A stretch of 64,000 nucleotides of DNA from Branchiostoma floridae (Eukaryota > Chordata > Leptocardii > Amphioxiformes > Branchiostomatidae). The stretch is from the NCBI RefSeq assembly GCF_000003815.2, contig NC_049979.1, positions 13,083,560-13,147,559 on the forward strand, read 5' to 3'. Within the stretch, counting starts at the first letter, position 1. Each line of letters opens with the position of its first letter. Shown one piece after another: positions 13,301 to 44,283 of this stretch. The translations under genes and the position numbers were made by a program. The notes below the pieces were generated by a model. That model was not told the origin of the DNA, did not search any database, and worked only from the letters and a program-made list of their open reading frames with translations.

Positions 13301-13933
13301 CAATATCAAGAGGGTACCTCAGCGTATGTTACTTCAAAATGCCTCGATCATATCGCCACGCTTGGTCTGCCTATTAATAATAAACTTCGAGACAACACCA
13401 AATCAGTAAATAGAAGTGAAAGGGTGCCATCCACTCATGTGACGGTCTGCTATTGGATGCACTTTTGTAATAGAACAAAAACAGCAGCAGCAGCAATTTT
13501 AGATAAACGATGGTTCTAACTTTGTTCTAACACTTGTTTAGGGTGTGCATTGGGAATTACGTTATCAAGCACGCAGTCAACACACGCTCATTATCTTCTG
13601 TCAGTGTTATAGTTTATTCACACAAAAATCAACTTGAATATCTTAAATCCTGGTATTTTCTCTCTTCCCAGCTATGGAGGCGTGTATGGCACTTGCAGCT
13701 ACTACCAGAACTCGTTTGGATACCGGAATGGTGACAACGACGGCCTGCCGTTCCACACCTTCATGACGGCGGCGCAGATCTCCCTGTGGGCGCTGTTCGG
13801 GGTGTGTGTGGTCCTCACGGGGCTCACCGCCCTGCGGATGAGGCTAAACTCCCGGGAGGGCAGACCCACAACCCTTCCCAAGATGCCATGGAAGGGGGCG
13901 GGCAATGATGAGATGACGTCACCGGTAATCTAG
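7307..13933 (+). CDS. TMEM179/TMEM179B-family four-pass membrane protein
   Basis: Three exons, 7307-7596, 13121-13246 and 13672-13933, join in frame (phases 2 and 2) into 225 codons before the stop, close to the 219-233 aa usual for TMEM179B and TMEM179. Four hydrophobic segments are visible: about residues 7-30, 70-92, 103-124 and 165-190. After segment 1 comes GNFHGCCILY, the counterpart of GxFxGxCxLY in vertebrate TMEM179B, and cysteines sit in the second extracellular loop (NNFCTQV, GTCSYYQ). The start is the first ATG of the frame; the donor is GGGTGAGTAG and acceptors are TTACAG and TTCCCAG. The family's function is poorly known and I do not assign one. The first intron (5.5 kb) is almost filled by a fold-back repeat element. 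Assignment to TMEM179 rather than TMEM179B is not resolved. Confidence 0.75.
7880..8029. repeat. Short palindromic repeats, left arm
   Basis: Four copies of a unit built on the palindrome GAATTCCACAGCTGTGG are joined by ATATTCATCACTTAGATGAT-like spacers. They precede the 64-bp array and recur inverted at 12791-12936. Confidence 0.85.
8030..9197. repeat. 64-bp satellite array, left arm (~18 copies)
   Basis: The unit runs GATTCATCGATCTACTGATG, AATCCAACGCCACTTCCGTC, then CC[T/A]TATACTGGCGATCGGCC and GTGG/GTGA. Copies differ at only a few fixed positions (CTTATAC/CTAATAC, TACTGG/TACCGG, GTGGG/GTGAG). Each unit holds a small hairpin, GATTCATC-8 nt-GATGAATC. Confidence 0.95.
9348..9452. repeat. 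Inner inverted repeat, left copy
   Basis: This ~105-base stretch, from AAAAATCACTCAAATC to TTCAGTCACATGCTGAAGA, is repeated as its reverse complement at about 11232-11350 with only a few mismatches. It shows that the fold-back symmetry continues inside the satellite arms. Confidence 0.85.
9887..10070. other. Assembly gap (184 N)
   Basis: Run of N inside the core of the fold-back element. Open frames crossing it are meaningless. Confidence 1.
10280..10700 (+). pseudogene. Decayed non-LTR retrotransposon (LINE) fragment
   Basis: A reading frame with several stops gives KYIWDDNSKLKF, ADKCLRKITHNN, a lysine-rich stretch, then KPWFNHSCASLKHKIKQLA. The KPWF(N/D)xxCxxLKxxI signature is typical of the linker between endonuclease and reverse transcriptase in CR1/L2-like LINEs. 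Neither catalytic domain is visible. Stops at about 10368 and 10638 and the flanking gap show it is dead. It sits between the arms of the fold-back element. Confidence 0.6.
10912..11110. repeat. Probable MITE/SINE-like dispersed repeat
   Basis: The text GCGGTGTTTTTTATTTCAC ... GTTCGCGGCGGTTTTAAATT ... CCGCCGTGAAAACCGCGAAG is internally self-complementary and resembles CGCGGT/ACCGCG repeats common in marine invertebrate genomes. Boundaries are uncertain. Confidence 0.4.
11232..11350. repeat. Inner inverted repeat, right copy
   Basis: Reverse complement of 9348-9452. Its end also carries a short internal inverted duplication (CACATGCTGAACAAAAATC / TTCAGCATGTGA). Confidence 0.85.
11717..12006. 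other. Assembly gap (290 N)
   Basis: Run of N in the right half of the fold-back element. Confidence 1.
12246..12790. repeat. 64-bp satellite array, right arm (~8.5 copies, inverted)
   Basis: These are the same 64-bp units as at 8030-9197 on the opposite strand (GGATTCATCAGTAGATCGAT ... GGACGGAAGTGGCGTT). The copy number is about half that of the left arm, so the two arms have changed length independently. Confidence 0.95.
12791..12936. repeat. Short palindromic repeats, right arm (inverted)
   Basis: GAATTCATCATCTAAGTGAT and CACAGCTGTGGAATTCATC units mirror those at 7880-8029, including the flanking ATCCACGGTCTTC / GAAGACCGTGGAT. Confidence 0.85.
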
Positions 13934-14212
13934 CCCACCTTGGCCTAGTAGTCGAAATTATCCCCAGGCGAAAGTGGGAGAGTTCAAGCTGCCAGGACTC
14001 ATCCCTTTTTTGTGACCGAGAATTTTACACCAGACTAGGGCACTAATAATTCGTATAATATAAAAAGGTATATCATAGAAATTCTGTCCATTGTATATGA
14101 CATTTTCACCAAAAGACCTGGCGCAATACATCTGTGCATATACATGTATGTATATGTTTTTCTATGATGGAGAGGCCAGCTTTGCATGAGATTGTCTTCT
14201 TTTACAATTGTA

Positions 14213-14218
14213 AATAAA
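14213..14218 (+). terminator. Candidate poly(A) signal of the TMEM179-like gene
   Basis: AATAAA lies 280 bases after the stop codon; another lies near 14626. Neither was tested. Confidence 0.4.
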
Positions 14219-15292
14219 CAGTATGACATTCTTCCAATGGCTTCATGTAAGATGGCTTTAACTAGCAACTTTCCAGAACATTATGCGCATACGGCATCCT
14301 ATGGATGTCTGGTCAACATTGCATCAGGAAAACGTGTTTCCTATAGTTTTTTTTTCTTTGAACACGCTTGAATGGAACCTATACAATTATCCATAGGTGA
14401 ACAAGACGTTTAATGCCTAACACACTGCTGATGACATTATATTACGTTCCGGGAACGTGCTAATGTAACACGTATGCTTCTTCTTTCTTATGACATATTT
14501 GTGTCGTAAAAGAGTGGGAAGCAGGAGCATAAAGTTTCGTTGCACCAATATCATATTGAGGTCAGCATATAAATATTTTTTCCACATCATTGAATTAAGA
14601 TTGTCTTAAAATTTCCAAGCTGTTAATAAATGGTATTTTGCAAATTGTGGATGGGTATTGTCCTTGATTGATTTAGTTTGTTAGTCCATGTATGCTTTAC
14701 ATAAAGTTATGTCTTTCGTATTTCTGAATTAAGGGAACAACACAAAAGCAACACAAAAACAACACAAAAATGATACAGAATATATTACACGATATGTAGT
14801 CTGCGGATTGGTTGACGTGGTTTGTACAAGGAGGTTTCGGCAATTTGCTTGTTGTTGCGTTGAACGCCAGGTTGTAATGTTGACTAATCTTGTAGTGACT
14901 CCTGACTTGTCAGCTTCCTCATGTGTTTACATCGTTGCACCATGATTCATAAACACCAACATGACAGATCCACCGTAATTGCACACTCGAATCTCATTCC
15001 TTATTGCAAGAAAGCACACGAGTGCTATACACAGAAACTAAACGTATGTAACTGTTATTATGCCCTTTCAGAAGCATATAGAACTCTTGAATGTTCCAAA
15101 CTAATGATTGATGGAGGAAATGTGAGTCCATGCTTACAGCCATAGCCTTTATTTCAGAAGAATGACGCGTATCGAGTGACCCGTGACGAACTTGACGCTA
15201 TGTAGGAACACTCCGGCCGGTGTACTCCAGTGGACTTCCCACAACACTCCGCCCAACATTCCCTCTCCCGACACACGCTCGGCACCGGCGAG
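14219..15292. other. Intergenic region before acyl-CoA synthetase gene A
   Basis: AT-rich sequence with no supported gene or named repeat. The promoter and 5' untranslated region of gene A should lie in its last few hundred bases, but no clear core element is visible. Confidence 0.5.
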
Positions 15293-20488
<5,196 letters not shown>

Positions 20489-22438
20489 CTCTTGGTGTTA
20501 CGTTGGAAGAACCTACTTAAGCTTAGCTTGTCCAGCTTATTCTCTCTGCAAACCTTATGACAGCTCATAGGTAATAGGTTAACACATTGAAGATCGCTTT
20601 GTTACTAAAAGAAAGTGCTTTTGAAAACAGGCTGGGATTTCGGCTTACTGAAAAGAGGCATTTCTAAATTGTATTCTTGTAATTGTACCTAGAGAGTACT
20701 ACCACAGAGGCTAGACGTACCTGTAGCACAGGTTATCTGAGGTGAACCCATCGTGGGTAAGTGGGTAATACAGGCTCACTAAGTGCATTCGCTTAGAAAA
20801 CTGAGACGGTTGGCTACAGATGGTCTAGTCGTAGACATTGCATAATCACATTTTGTGTGGTGTTTTAGTACAAAACACTTTCTTTTAACTCTTAAAGTCA
20901 GACATATTTTGTACAAGTTAATGTTTGTACATAGTACATTATTGATAGAAATATGTATTAAGCTGCTCAGCCATTCTTCGTTAAAAATGGTATAGTGTTG
21001 TGTGCAGTCTGCAAGAATTATAGGAATTGTACAGGAACTATGTCCACAGGAATGCTAGTCCACAGGAATGTTTGGAACGTTAGTCCCCAGGAACTGTAGA
21101 AATTGGGTCATCGGTCAATATTGGATAGCAAGGTTAGCATCAATAAAATGGCAAATTAAGAATATTAATGACTAGGCTGCAGAACCAGCAGGAAAAGATC
21201 TTTTTGACGGGAACTTCCAGTCGATTCCCGGTTTGAGTTTTCTAAAATATTAATGTTCACCCCAGAGACCATCGTCGCCATGGCAAAACATTTTATTACC
21301 AGTCTTTTTAGCTATTTCTCGATGCAATTGTCATCGCAGTTGTAGTGGACGGTACGAAGGTCACTGTCCTTTTTTTGTGTCAATAAAGCTTCAACAATGT
21401 AAGCTTTTGATGGACTTTTACTTATGTAAAAAGCTTATGATAGTCTGGAGAAGTAAAATTTTATGATAGTAACGTCAACAGCCAGGGAACAAACGTGCGC
21501 GGCTTCACATTCCCTAAGTTAGAATGATTTGTACTTGTAGTTTTCTTGCTGATTTACAGCAGCATTGAATTGCAATACTAAATTCGTCCTTGTTCCCGCG
21601 TGCAATATCACCAGCTGCCGTAACATGGCCCGAGGGCCACTCACTCGGGGGTTACGGGTTACATTGTGATAACATCTCTTCTACCTTTAATAGTAGTAAG
21701 AAGCAACAACCTGACTCACCGTGAGCAAGGAGAGTGAAGACTAAACGCAGCCGAAGCTGTGGCTGCAAAAGCTACTCGGTAACAGGCTCATTCCCTACCT
21801 ACCCCCGTGTCGATACACTGTAGGATTTTGATCCACTCACACCGAGACGGACCCCTACTCTCATTCTATTCTATTCTATCCTATCCTATTATTCCTATCC
21901 TATGCTTGTGTGGATGGAAACGTCTAAAACACTACTCAATGTTGATCAGTCATTTTCATGATACTATACAACTGAATGCCTCCGTCTGCACGAGAATTCT
22001 GCACCAGATGAGAGAAATGAGCAAGCCTCTGTGTGTTTACATATGTTCATGTTACTGTCCTTTTTTTTCGTTCTTATTGATCTGTTTTAGACCCAGCATT
22101 CAAAAGTGTCCAACCGTATCAAAGATTATGGAACAAGTTGAACTGTAATTTTCAACACAAAAATTGGACTTTGTGCTATAGTGTACAAAGATAATATCAC
22201 AATACATTACCATGTCATAGATTAGGCCTGCTGGCGTGGACAGGTACCGTACATGTATGTACCCGATCGCGTGGAACCACCACGCCCCCATTCAGGTGCA
22301 GAATAACGCATGTGCAGTGACCCCAAACCAGTCCCCAAAACACCTCCGAAAAGCCGCTGCTGCCAGCGTGTCACGCAGGTATTAATAGACTGTCCCCTGT
22401 AAGAATCTCTCTCCAGCCAACTTGCTGCCTTCCCAAAC
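20489..22438. other. Spacer between acyl-CoA synthetase genes A and B
   Basis: No supported gene. Around 21029-21090, TGTCCACAGGAATGCTAGTC and GGAATGTTTGGAACGTTAGT closely resemble 11583-11640 in the fold-back core, so a short dispersed repeat is present. A short run of TCTATTC/TCCTATCC repeats lies near 21861-21902. Confidence 0.5.
21382..21387 (+). terminator. Candidate poly(A) signal of gene A
   Basis: AATAAA in GTCAATAAAGC, about 900 bases after the stop; another lies near 21143. Which is used is unknown. Confidence 0.3.
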
Positions 22439-25400
22439 ATGTCGATCATCAAGAGTCCTCACCCTGACATCGCCATTCCTGACGACGTGTCGCTTGTAGA
22501 CCACGTCACCAAAGACTTTGACACATTCGGGGACAGGGTTGCGCTGGTGAGTACAGATCTGAACTGTTTACTGTTGAAAGTAGATACGACAGGCGCTCTG
22601 GTTAAAGTTGGGTTCGGAGTGGGCTACTGAATATCTGACCTATTTGACCTGTTCAGATCTTAGAACATTAAAGGTTCCTTGTTTGCTCAGATCGTACTGA
22701 GTAAGACAAAGGCCAGATTGGGGTTTAACATTCACTGAATTACTGGTAACGCATTCCTGAGACTCAGTGAAACAGATGAAGGACACCCTCAAGGTCAGTA
22801 GCACCTCCTTACTCCAGACTGCTGGAGTGTAAATATACACGACTCTTCAGCTGCGACCTAATACCATATGCTTTAAACCCCGGAGTTTACTCGGCGGATC
22901 CACTGTTGATCTCGCATTTTTCGTACAAAACGCGTCTAAACGCACAAATGTATCGACTGCATGAGCTAAATTACCGCCAGGCTAATCAGTAATCTCTGTT
23001 ATTCACGTAATTGAGCACATAGTTGCCGAGCGGGTTTCATGTTGCTCTAGTCAATAGGATTCACGCATTCAATAGGAAACGCACCCAGAAATCTGGGTTA
23101 AGAATGGCAAGGGCGGAGAGCAGAGGGCGGAGAGCGTGTAAAAGAGATAAGCCATTTATGGGTTGCTGCGGCGTGCAACTTTTGTAACTGTTTCTTGACA
23201 GGGTCGCACCACACTCTTCAATTCCAAGCTTCGAAGTACGACCTGAAATTCTGTTCAAGCTGATGCGGTTCAATTATACTGAAAGCGACATGTGTAGTTG
23301 CTTGTAAAATGTCTGCTCGAGATATCAACGTGTCAAACTAAACAAATCATCGCAAAACTGGTAGAAAATATTGTGAAGAATCATTTCGTAGCTTTTTTTT
23401 TTGCATGGGATATTTTGTTGCACTGCTGGTTTCTGTTATCAGTGTAAGTAAGATAGCGTTGATAAGAATGCCAAGGGGCCCAACATTTGTGAATGTCTGG
23501 AACTTACTGGTTGTCAAGTCGGGTTGGGTCAAGACTAGACCGAGGACTGTAGCAAGGTTTTGGCGGCAGTGCGGTCAGAAATGTTTATGCCCTTTTAAAT
23601 TCACGCATCCTAGTGTATGGCATTTCGTCTGCCGGAAAATGATTTCAATTTTTTAGAACTGATCCAAACGCGATTTCTTAAACCACATGTAAGAAATGAA
23701 ATGATCAGTACCCAAGCTGGAATGTCGAGTTACCGAGGACCATCGAGACTGCCTCAAGTCACGTCAATGATTCTGTGATAGACTCCAGTTGAGATGCATG
23801 GTTGTAAAACACCTGACACGCCTAAAACACGACAGGACGGAAAGCACTGCATACAGAAAACGTATGTTCGGGAAGTTATACAAAGCTCTCGCGGCTTTGG
23901 ACTCAGTAAATCTGGATTTAAAAGAGTTCAGTCATGGCTCATGAGGACAAACTACGACGCCATACATACAAGCATGACAGGAAGTTTAAACTAAAGGTAA
24001 AGTTTTGATTACTGGCTTTTCTATTTGCCTATCTCAGGAAAGATTTATACCCAAGCAGATCAGTTTTTTTTTGTGTGTTTTTAAGGTCGACGGCCCCACG
24101 GGACGATCTTACACGTTCTCGCAGCTGAAGAAACTTATCCGTGTGTGCGGCAGCGCCCTCACGCGGCTAGGCTTCAAACAGCATGACGTGTTCGCCATTT
24201 ACAGCCCCAACCTGCCGGAGTTTGCCATCATTTTCTTCGGAGTCATCGGGATTGGAGGCACCGTGACGACGGTCAATCCTCTGTACACTGCAGGTGTGTC
24301 TCTCTGTCCTTAAGCAACTCTGACTGCGTGTGTGCAATTCCTTCACAATAAATGTATCCAATGTAAATCTCCTACTGAATTTTTTTTAGCTTGACGGTAA
24401 ATGAACTCAGTTTGCGTTAATGATTATTTCTCATCATCCCAACGTGAGCTTTTGCACTGTATCTCACCATTCAGATGAGCTCGCACATCAGCTGGAGATG
24501 TCTGGAGCGTCATACGTCATCACCATCGGCATGTTCGCCGACAAGGCTAAACAGGCCAAGGACAAGTGCGACAAGATCAAGGTCAGGAGACGTCTGGCGG
24601 CAAAACACACCAACTGTATCAAGCGTTTCTAATTTCAGTGTGAAGTACCAGAGTTCATATTAAGAACTGTCAAAGTAGATGTACAGGTAAAAATGTATCG
24701 CGCTAAACTGGTATGGACCAGGTGCTTGTGGATGTGGTTTACACCTTTACCTTAAGATCACTTACCACTTGAAATCAGCAAATATGTAAGACTCATGTTT
24801 TACCTATAACGAAGTTCTTTAAAAAAACAAGTACATGTATCTGCCCGATCATCAGGACGTGTATGTATTCGGTGAGGCTGAGGGCTGCACGCCGTTCTCC
24901 AGCCTCCTGCGGGACGACGGCTCGGCCTTCCCGGCGGACGTGCAGATCAACCCGCGGGAGGACGTGGCGGTGTTACCGTACTCCAGCGGCACCACGGGGC
25001 TGCCCAAGGGCGTCATGCTCACACACTACAACTTCATAGCCAACCTGGAGCAAATGAGGTAAGTTTTTTTTTTTTAAAGAAATGTTTTGTTAAGCCGGCC
25101 ACGCGAGTATCAAAATATGATGAGGATGGAATAGTGAGCTGAGAGAAGCTAGTTAGGTGACGAGAGCACGATCTGGTTGGTGGCAGTTTGGTTTTTTTTT
25201 TCAACAGGAGAAATAGGAAAAAAAGATATGTATGTGGACATGTCGGCATAAGAAGTGCGAATTTTGCTGTATTTTGTCAGACAAGATGGATCTATAGCAG
25301 CAGTTGCAAACCCGAGCCTTCTGGGACTTCTGCCCTTCTTCCACATCTACGGCATGTCCGTCATCCTGGCCGGCTCGCTGCTGGTGGGGGCAAACGTTGT

Positions 25401-28400
25401 CGTCCTCCCCAAGTTTGACCAGGAGCTGTTCCTGAAGTGCATCCAAGACTATAAGGTACACTTACAGACTTTCTGTCTAACAAAGGAAGAAAACCTCAAA
25501 TAGCAAGATGTCATCGGGCAAGATTTCGAGTACTTGTATTTTTTCGCCACTTCATGCATCCATGTGTTGCTATGTGATAAATTCATTCAAAGGACTTGCT
25601 TTGAATTTCAGTGTAAATGATAACTCATAGCAATGCTAGACAACCGTTTGTGTTTTGCGCCTTTCCAGGTGACGCACGTGCACCTGGTTCCTCCCATCGC
25701 TCTGTTTCTGGCCAAACATCCGATGGTGGACAAGTACGACTTTTCCCACGTCCAGGAGCTATTCTGTGGAGCTGCGCCGATGGGCAAAGAACTGAGCGAT
25801 GCTGTCAGGAACCGACTGAATGTACCATCTATCAGACAAGGTCGGCTATAGTCGGCTAAAGATATTTTCTCACAAACTTGAGGTGTTAAGACCTAAGGAC
25901 ACAGAAAAGCTGTTTGGTTTATGTTTTTCATGCCAAATTCGAATGCAATGCTTTGTTTTGACCAGGTTTTGGCATGACGGAGACAAGTCCAGTGACGCAT
26001 GTGGTGAAGATGGGAGAGAGTAAGCCTGGGTCCGTCGGGGTTCCCATTGGTAACACAGAAATGAAGGCAAGTCCGTGAAGCTGTTAAAAAAGACAAGGAA
26101 TAAGTCTCAATGGCACATTGTGTCGACACACACATTCCACCACCTTTACTTGTATAATGGGGGAATCGTTGTTACCGTTATCATCTTTAATCATCATTTT
26201 ATCATCATTCAGCTTTAAAGTGATTTGTGGTGTCGTATAGACTTGTATGTCTTGTGTTAAAACATCAGAATCGATTGACCTCTATCATCGAACAACGAAG
26301 GAACTCTATCATGAGATATTCATTGACCTCGTTGACCACAATTGACCTCTCTGTGACATATGTAATTACTGGTGTTGTGACCCACACATTGAACACATAG
26401 ACACTGATTGATCTTGATTCGATGAGTCTTGCCTCGATCAGTAAATAACCATTGGTGTCATATATGATAACTATATTGACTTCTACATTACTTGATCTCA
26501 CGCGACTAAGAGTGCCATTGTTTTGGTTGTGACACTCGTCCTGTTCTTTCCTCCTGACGTGAAGGTCGTGGATGTCGAGTCCGGTAAGCTGCTGGGCGAG
26601 GGTGAAGACGGTGAGCTGTGTGTGCGGGGTCCTCAGGTGATGAAGGGTTATCTGAACAACCCGGAGGCCACGGCCAACACCATCAAGGACGGCTGGCTGC
26701 ACACAGGTATAACAACACTCCTGTATGAGCTAACCATTAAGGTCAAATAGACAAACTTCTATCTATAGAAAGCGCCAGACATGTTTGCACTAAGACGGCA
26801 TCCGTTACTGGTTTGTAGATTGAGCTCTCTCACAATGCTTAACGTTAACACTATCAATAAAGTTTAGCTTTTACTTGAATTGTGTTGGATATCCACATAC
26901 CTGTACATCACAGGGGATATCGGCCACTACGACAGTGAGTGCAACTTCTACGTGGTGGACAGGCTGAAAGAGCTGATCAAGTACAAGGGCTACCAGGTAT
27001 GAATTTTGTCCGTTTGAATTTACGAAAGGTGCCTGGAACTGTTGTGCTCATTATAGATATTGACAATAAACATGAAGCCATCGGAGGAAAGGCATCGAAA
27101 AGTATATTGGAGTTGGCGTTGTGTACATTGTATCTGGTCTAGTTTACGGTAAGAGACAAGTAACATTATTAAGCAATACTAAAACTAGAGAGCGGGAATG
27201 CACCATGGCTCTTGTATCCACTAATACTTACCTTGTCTTGTAACCGGAAGGTGCCTCCTGCGGAGTTGGAGGCCCTCCTCCTGTCTGAACCACGTGTGCA
27301 GGACGCGGCAGTGATCGGGGTACCTGACCTGGAGGCAGGGGAGCTGCCTAAAGCCTACGTCGTCAAGAAGGCAGACTCAGATGTCACAGAGGAAGATATC
27401 AAGCAATTCATCGCCGGTACGAAGAGACATTTTCATTTCTTTGTAAAACCCCACAATGGTGTTCTTTGACGGTGCAGCTTAACTTTTTAAGTTACAGTTG
27501 AATGCTTGATGGACTTCAGTTAGAAGCTAGTAGATTTCGCTTCTGGTAATATGTCCACATACATCAGGGTATATGATTATTCCACAGAAACCTTCACATG
27601 TGTTGTATGTTCTCCATAGACTTTTCTAAAACCAAGCTTTGAATCAATGTTCCACATGATGTCAATGGTCCATCCCGCAATGGGTACCAGTTGTGGTGTC
27701 CTGGAAAAATGTAATATCACTGTGTAATGCCTAGATTACACATAGCCGAATTTCGCTCCCGACTCTCTCCCGACTATGGTTTAGGAGTAATTCGGGAGCT
27801 AGTCGGCTGTAGTCGGCTGGCGTTCTGCTCAGTCGGCTGGCGTTCGGCTGGCGTTCTGCTCAGTCGGCTTGTGTTCGGCTGCTCCATCCGAATGTTTTGA
27901 AATGTTCAAAACATTCGGCTCTGAACGGCAACTCTGGAATGGGTCGGTTGGTGGTCGGCACGGTCGGCTAGTGTTCGGTTGGTGTTCGGGAGTAAGTCAG
28001 CAGTCAAATTAAATCTTAATCACGCCAAAAAACACTGCTGACTTACTCCCAGCTTGTTTCCAACTTACCAATGATTCACCCCAAGACCGTAGACAAATCT
28101 CTGCTAACTCATTCCCAAGCAAAAAGACTATTGCCAGGACGTAGACGAATCACCCCCGAACTTCACACGACTGAAATCCAGCCCCAAACAAAAAGAACCA
28201 TAAATGCCGCATTGGAGCTATTTGTGATCCAAATTTGATCTCTTGGTGATGTTTACAAAATAGAAGAAAGGATAATCTTGATTAAAAACGAAAATAACCA
28301 CTCTTTTGAAAATCGCTGATTATGTCCATTTCAAGTCGAGAGAGGGTCGGCAATCAGTTGGGGATCAGTCAGGAGTGATTCGACAATCTGCGGCTAGAGG

Positions 28401-28916
28401 TCGGCATGGTAGGGAATAGGTTTGACAGCATTCGGGACATAGTCAAGAGCAAGTCATTTACTGGTCGGGAGATGTTCGTGACATGTTCGGCGCTAGAAAA
28501 ATAGGCGTGGCCTAAACTGGTCAGACTACTCCCGAACTACTGCCGACTTGGGTCGGCTGAGAGTCGGCTAGTGTTCGGGAGCCAAAGTCGGCTATGTGTA
28601 ACCTAGGCATAAACTAGGTACTCCCCGGAGAGGAGATAGGCGCCGCCAGGGGACTAAAATGCCTATTGATACAGCACAACATGTTGTGCTGCCCCTACGG
28701 CTAATCAATCAACCTACGGCTGATTGAAAGGATATGGGACGAACGAACGAACGAAACTAGGTACTTCAATCTTCATTTTGTTCCACAGGGAAAGTTGCTC
28801 CGTACAAGAAGCTCCGGTTTGTGGAGTTCACGGACCAGATCCCCAAGTCGGCCAGCGGGAAGATCCTGCGGAGGGTGCTGAAGCAGAAGGAGGTCGAGCG
28901 GCAGAAGAAGGACTAA
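22439..28916 (+). CDS. 4-coumarate:CoA-ligase-like acyl-CoA synthetase, gene B
   Basis: Eleven exons: 22439-22546, 24086-24293, 24475-24581, 24856-25058, 25281-25455, 25669-25840, 25966-26066, 26565-26706, 26914-26996, 27251-27416, 28789-28916. Every exon has exactly the length of its partner in gene A, giving 530 aa. Motifs include [47 protein letters not shown] and [11 protein letters not shown]; the C-terminus is RQKKD, again without PTS1. Exon 7 ends at GAAATGAAG followed by GCAAGT, a GC-AG intron where gene A has GT. Exons 2, 4, 8 and 11 are nearly identical to gene A while 1, 5, 6, 7, 9 and 10 have diverged. The last intron carries an 882-bp transposon. The substrate is unknown. Confidence 0.92.
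27728..28609. mobile_element. Harbinger-like non-autonomous DNA transposon in last intron of gene B
   Basis: Ends are TGCCTAGATTACACATAGCC on the left and the complement of TGCCTAGGTTACACATAGCC on the right, a near-perfect terminal inverted repeat of at least 22 bp. TAA flanks both sides (27725-27727 and 28610-28612). A 3-bp TWA duplication is characteristic of PIF/Harbinger. The interior is full of GTCGGCT / GTTCGG repeats and has no transposase frame. Confidence 0.75.
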
Positions 28917-29800
28917 ACTCTGACATATGGAAGTCTAGTTTGTAGAAAATCTAGTTTATCTTGTGCTCCGGCACATTCAGGGATAAGCATGGTGGCAGAC
29001 GTTGTATGATGTATAGTCCTAACCGTACACGGTTCTTGGTAGAAGGGGTGAGGTCGGTGTCGAGACAGCTGATTAATGAGCAATCCGGTCACAAACCAGT
29101 CTATGCAATAATGAAGCATCGCGACATATCTTACAGATCATATTTACTTCAATATTGTGATACATGGCAAATGTTGGTCCAAAAACTGTGTCAATGTTTC
29201 TAAAGAAATCCAGACATGTGTCCTTGAAGAAAGTTATGAAAGCAAACAAACAAACAAAATCCATACATATCGTTTTAACTTCTTTATTAAGACGCCAACA
29301 AATGACAATAAATGCTTAATTGCCATAATTTGAAAGAAAACTTGAATAGATCTTATAAAACCAACATCAATCGATCACCTTTTGATAGGAAATATACAAC
29401 ACTTGTTACCGATGTTCCTAGGGTACTTGCACTCTAATTATTTATCCCATGTTTTTATTTTGAATTAATACAATCTTTTCTCTTGGGGTTGGTTGCTATC
29501 GTTTTTAAAGGTGATTATCATACTAAGTGATGTTAAAACAGAAAAGATATTACATGTGTACTTTGTTTCAAATAAACGTAAATGCATTCTCTTTTAGATA
29601 TCTGTTCTCTGTTTTTACATAAGTATAATTACAATTTATATATAAGACATTAATCATTTTACAATGTATTCATTTGTAACTAACAGGTGGTTTGTCACCT
29701 AGTCCGCAGATCCACAGGGAATTAATTATTTACTTCTTTGGAACCTGTGACCTAACCAGCACATACACCAGTGTGGATTACTGAAAGGGTTATTGTTGCA
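28917..29800. other. Convergent spacer between gene B and gene C
   Basis: About 880 AT-rich bases between two stop codons facing each other, so the 3' ends of B (plus) and C (minus) share this spacer. AATAAA at about 29307-29312 (plus) could serve B; TTTATT at about 29454-29459 could serve C on the minus strand. Confidence 0.5.
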
Positions 29801-43586
<13,786 letters not shown>

Positions 43587-43794
43587 CTTTGGAAATCCTA
43601 TAACAGATTCTGTATCAGATATCGGAATGGTTCAAGGCAGCACTTTGCCTTTACAGTAGTGGTACTGTACTACGTCTACTGCAGTTGAACTTGACATTAA
43701 TACACGTGAGAGAGCATGCTGTAGGTAGTCTAATTGAGTTTTCTACGGCATTATTAACTTTAAAAAAACGTCTAAGAGTAACTTAGAACTTACC

Positions 43795-44112
43795 TTTCTA
43801 TATTAACTATTTCTCAAAACAAAAAGAGAGCAACAAGGGAGCGTGTGTTCACAACCCAGAGCCGGTGGCGATTGAAGATTTGCCCTGATTCACTCCTCCT
43901 TATCTGCCGATAACGGGCTCAGGCCAGGAAATCAGGTGACGTGATATTCGTCATACCGAGGGTCATACCGATAAGAAGTTTAGTAGTCAGCAGGAAGTAA
44001 CAACAGCCACCAGTCCTGTTCTTTGTATTGACTCAGCCCCCCTTAGGAATAAGGGTGGGTCTTAAGGCGGGACTTGGTACCGTATATATTTCGGGTGTCT
44101 CAGAAACCAACT
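43795..44112. promoter_or_regulatory. Putative shared promoter region of divergent genes C and D
   Basis: On the plus side TATATATT at 44083-44090 stands ~25-30 bases before a start-like sequence; the implied non-coding exon ends at 44283 (GAGCAAG/GTAAGC) and would splice to TTCTAG/ATG at 46339. On the minus side an AGAAAG/GTAAGT donor at 43794 would splice to AAG/ATG at 43586. A GATA-type site, CAGATAAGG on the minus strand (43898-43906), lies between. Transcription starts are inferred, not seen. Confidence 0.5.
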
Positions 44113-44283
44113 TCCTACACCGCAGGGCTAACCCTACTACAGTACCATACCGGCCTGTATCATCATTGTGTTAAAAGCCATTTGTAATCACCGCCACACC
44201 AGTGTCTAACGGATATCTCCTGATTATCACAAGACGCGACTGGATCGTCCTTTGTGGTCAACTGATCGAACTAACTGAGCAAG
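44112..44283 (+). other. Putative 5' untranslated first exon of gene D
   Basis: Sequence after the TATA-like element up to a strong donor (AAG/GTAAGCG). The next acceptor in keeping with gene D is directly before its ATG at 46339. Its start is approximate. Confidence 0.45.
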
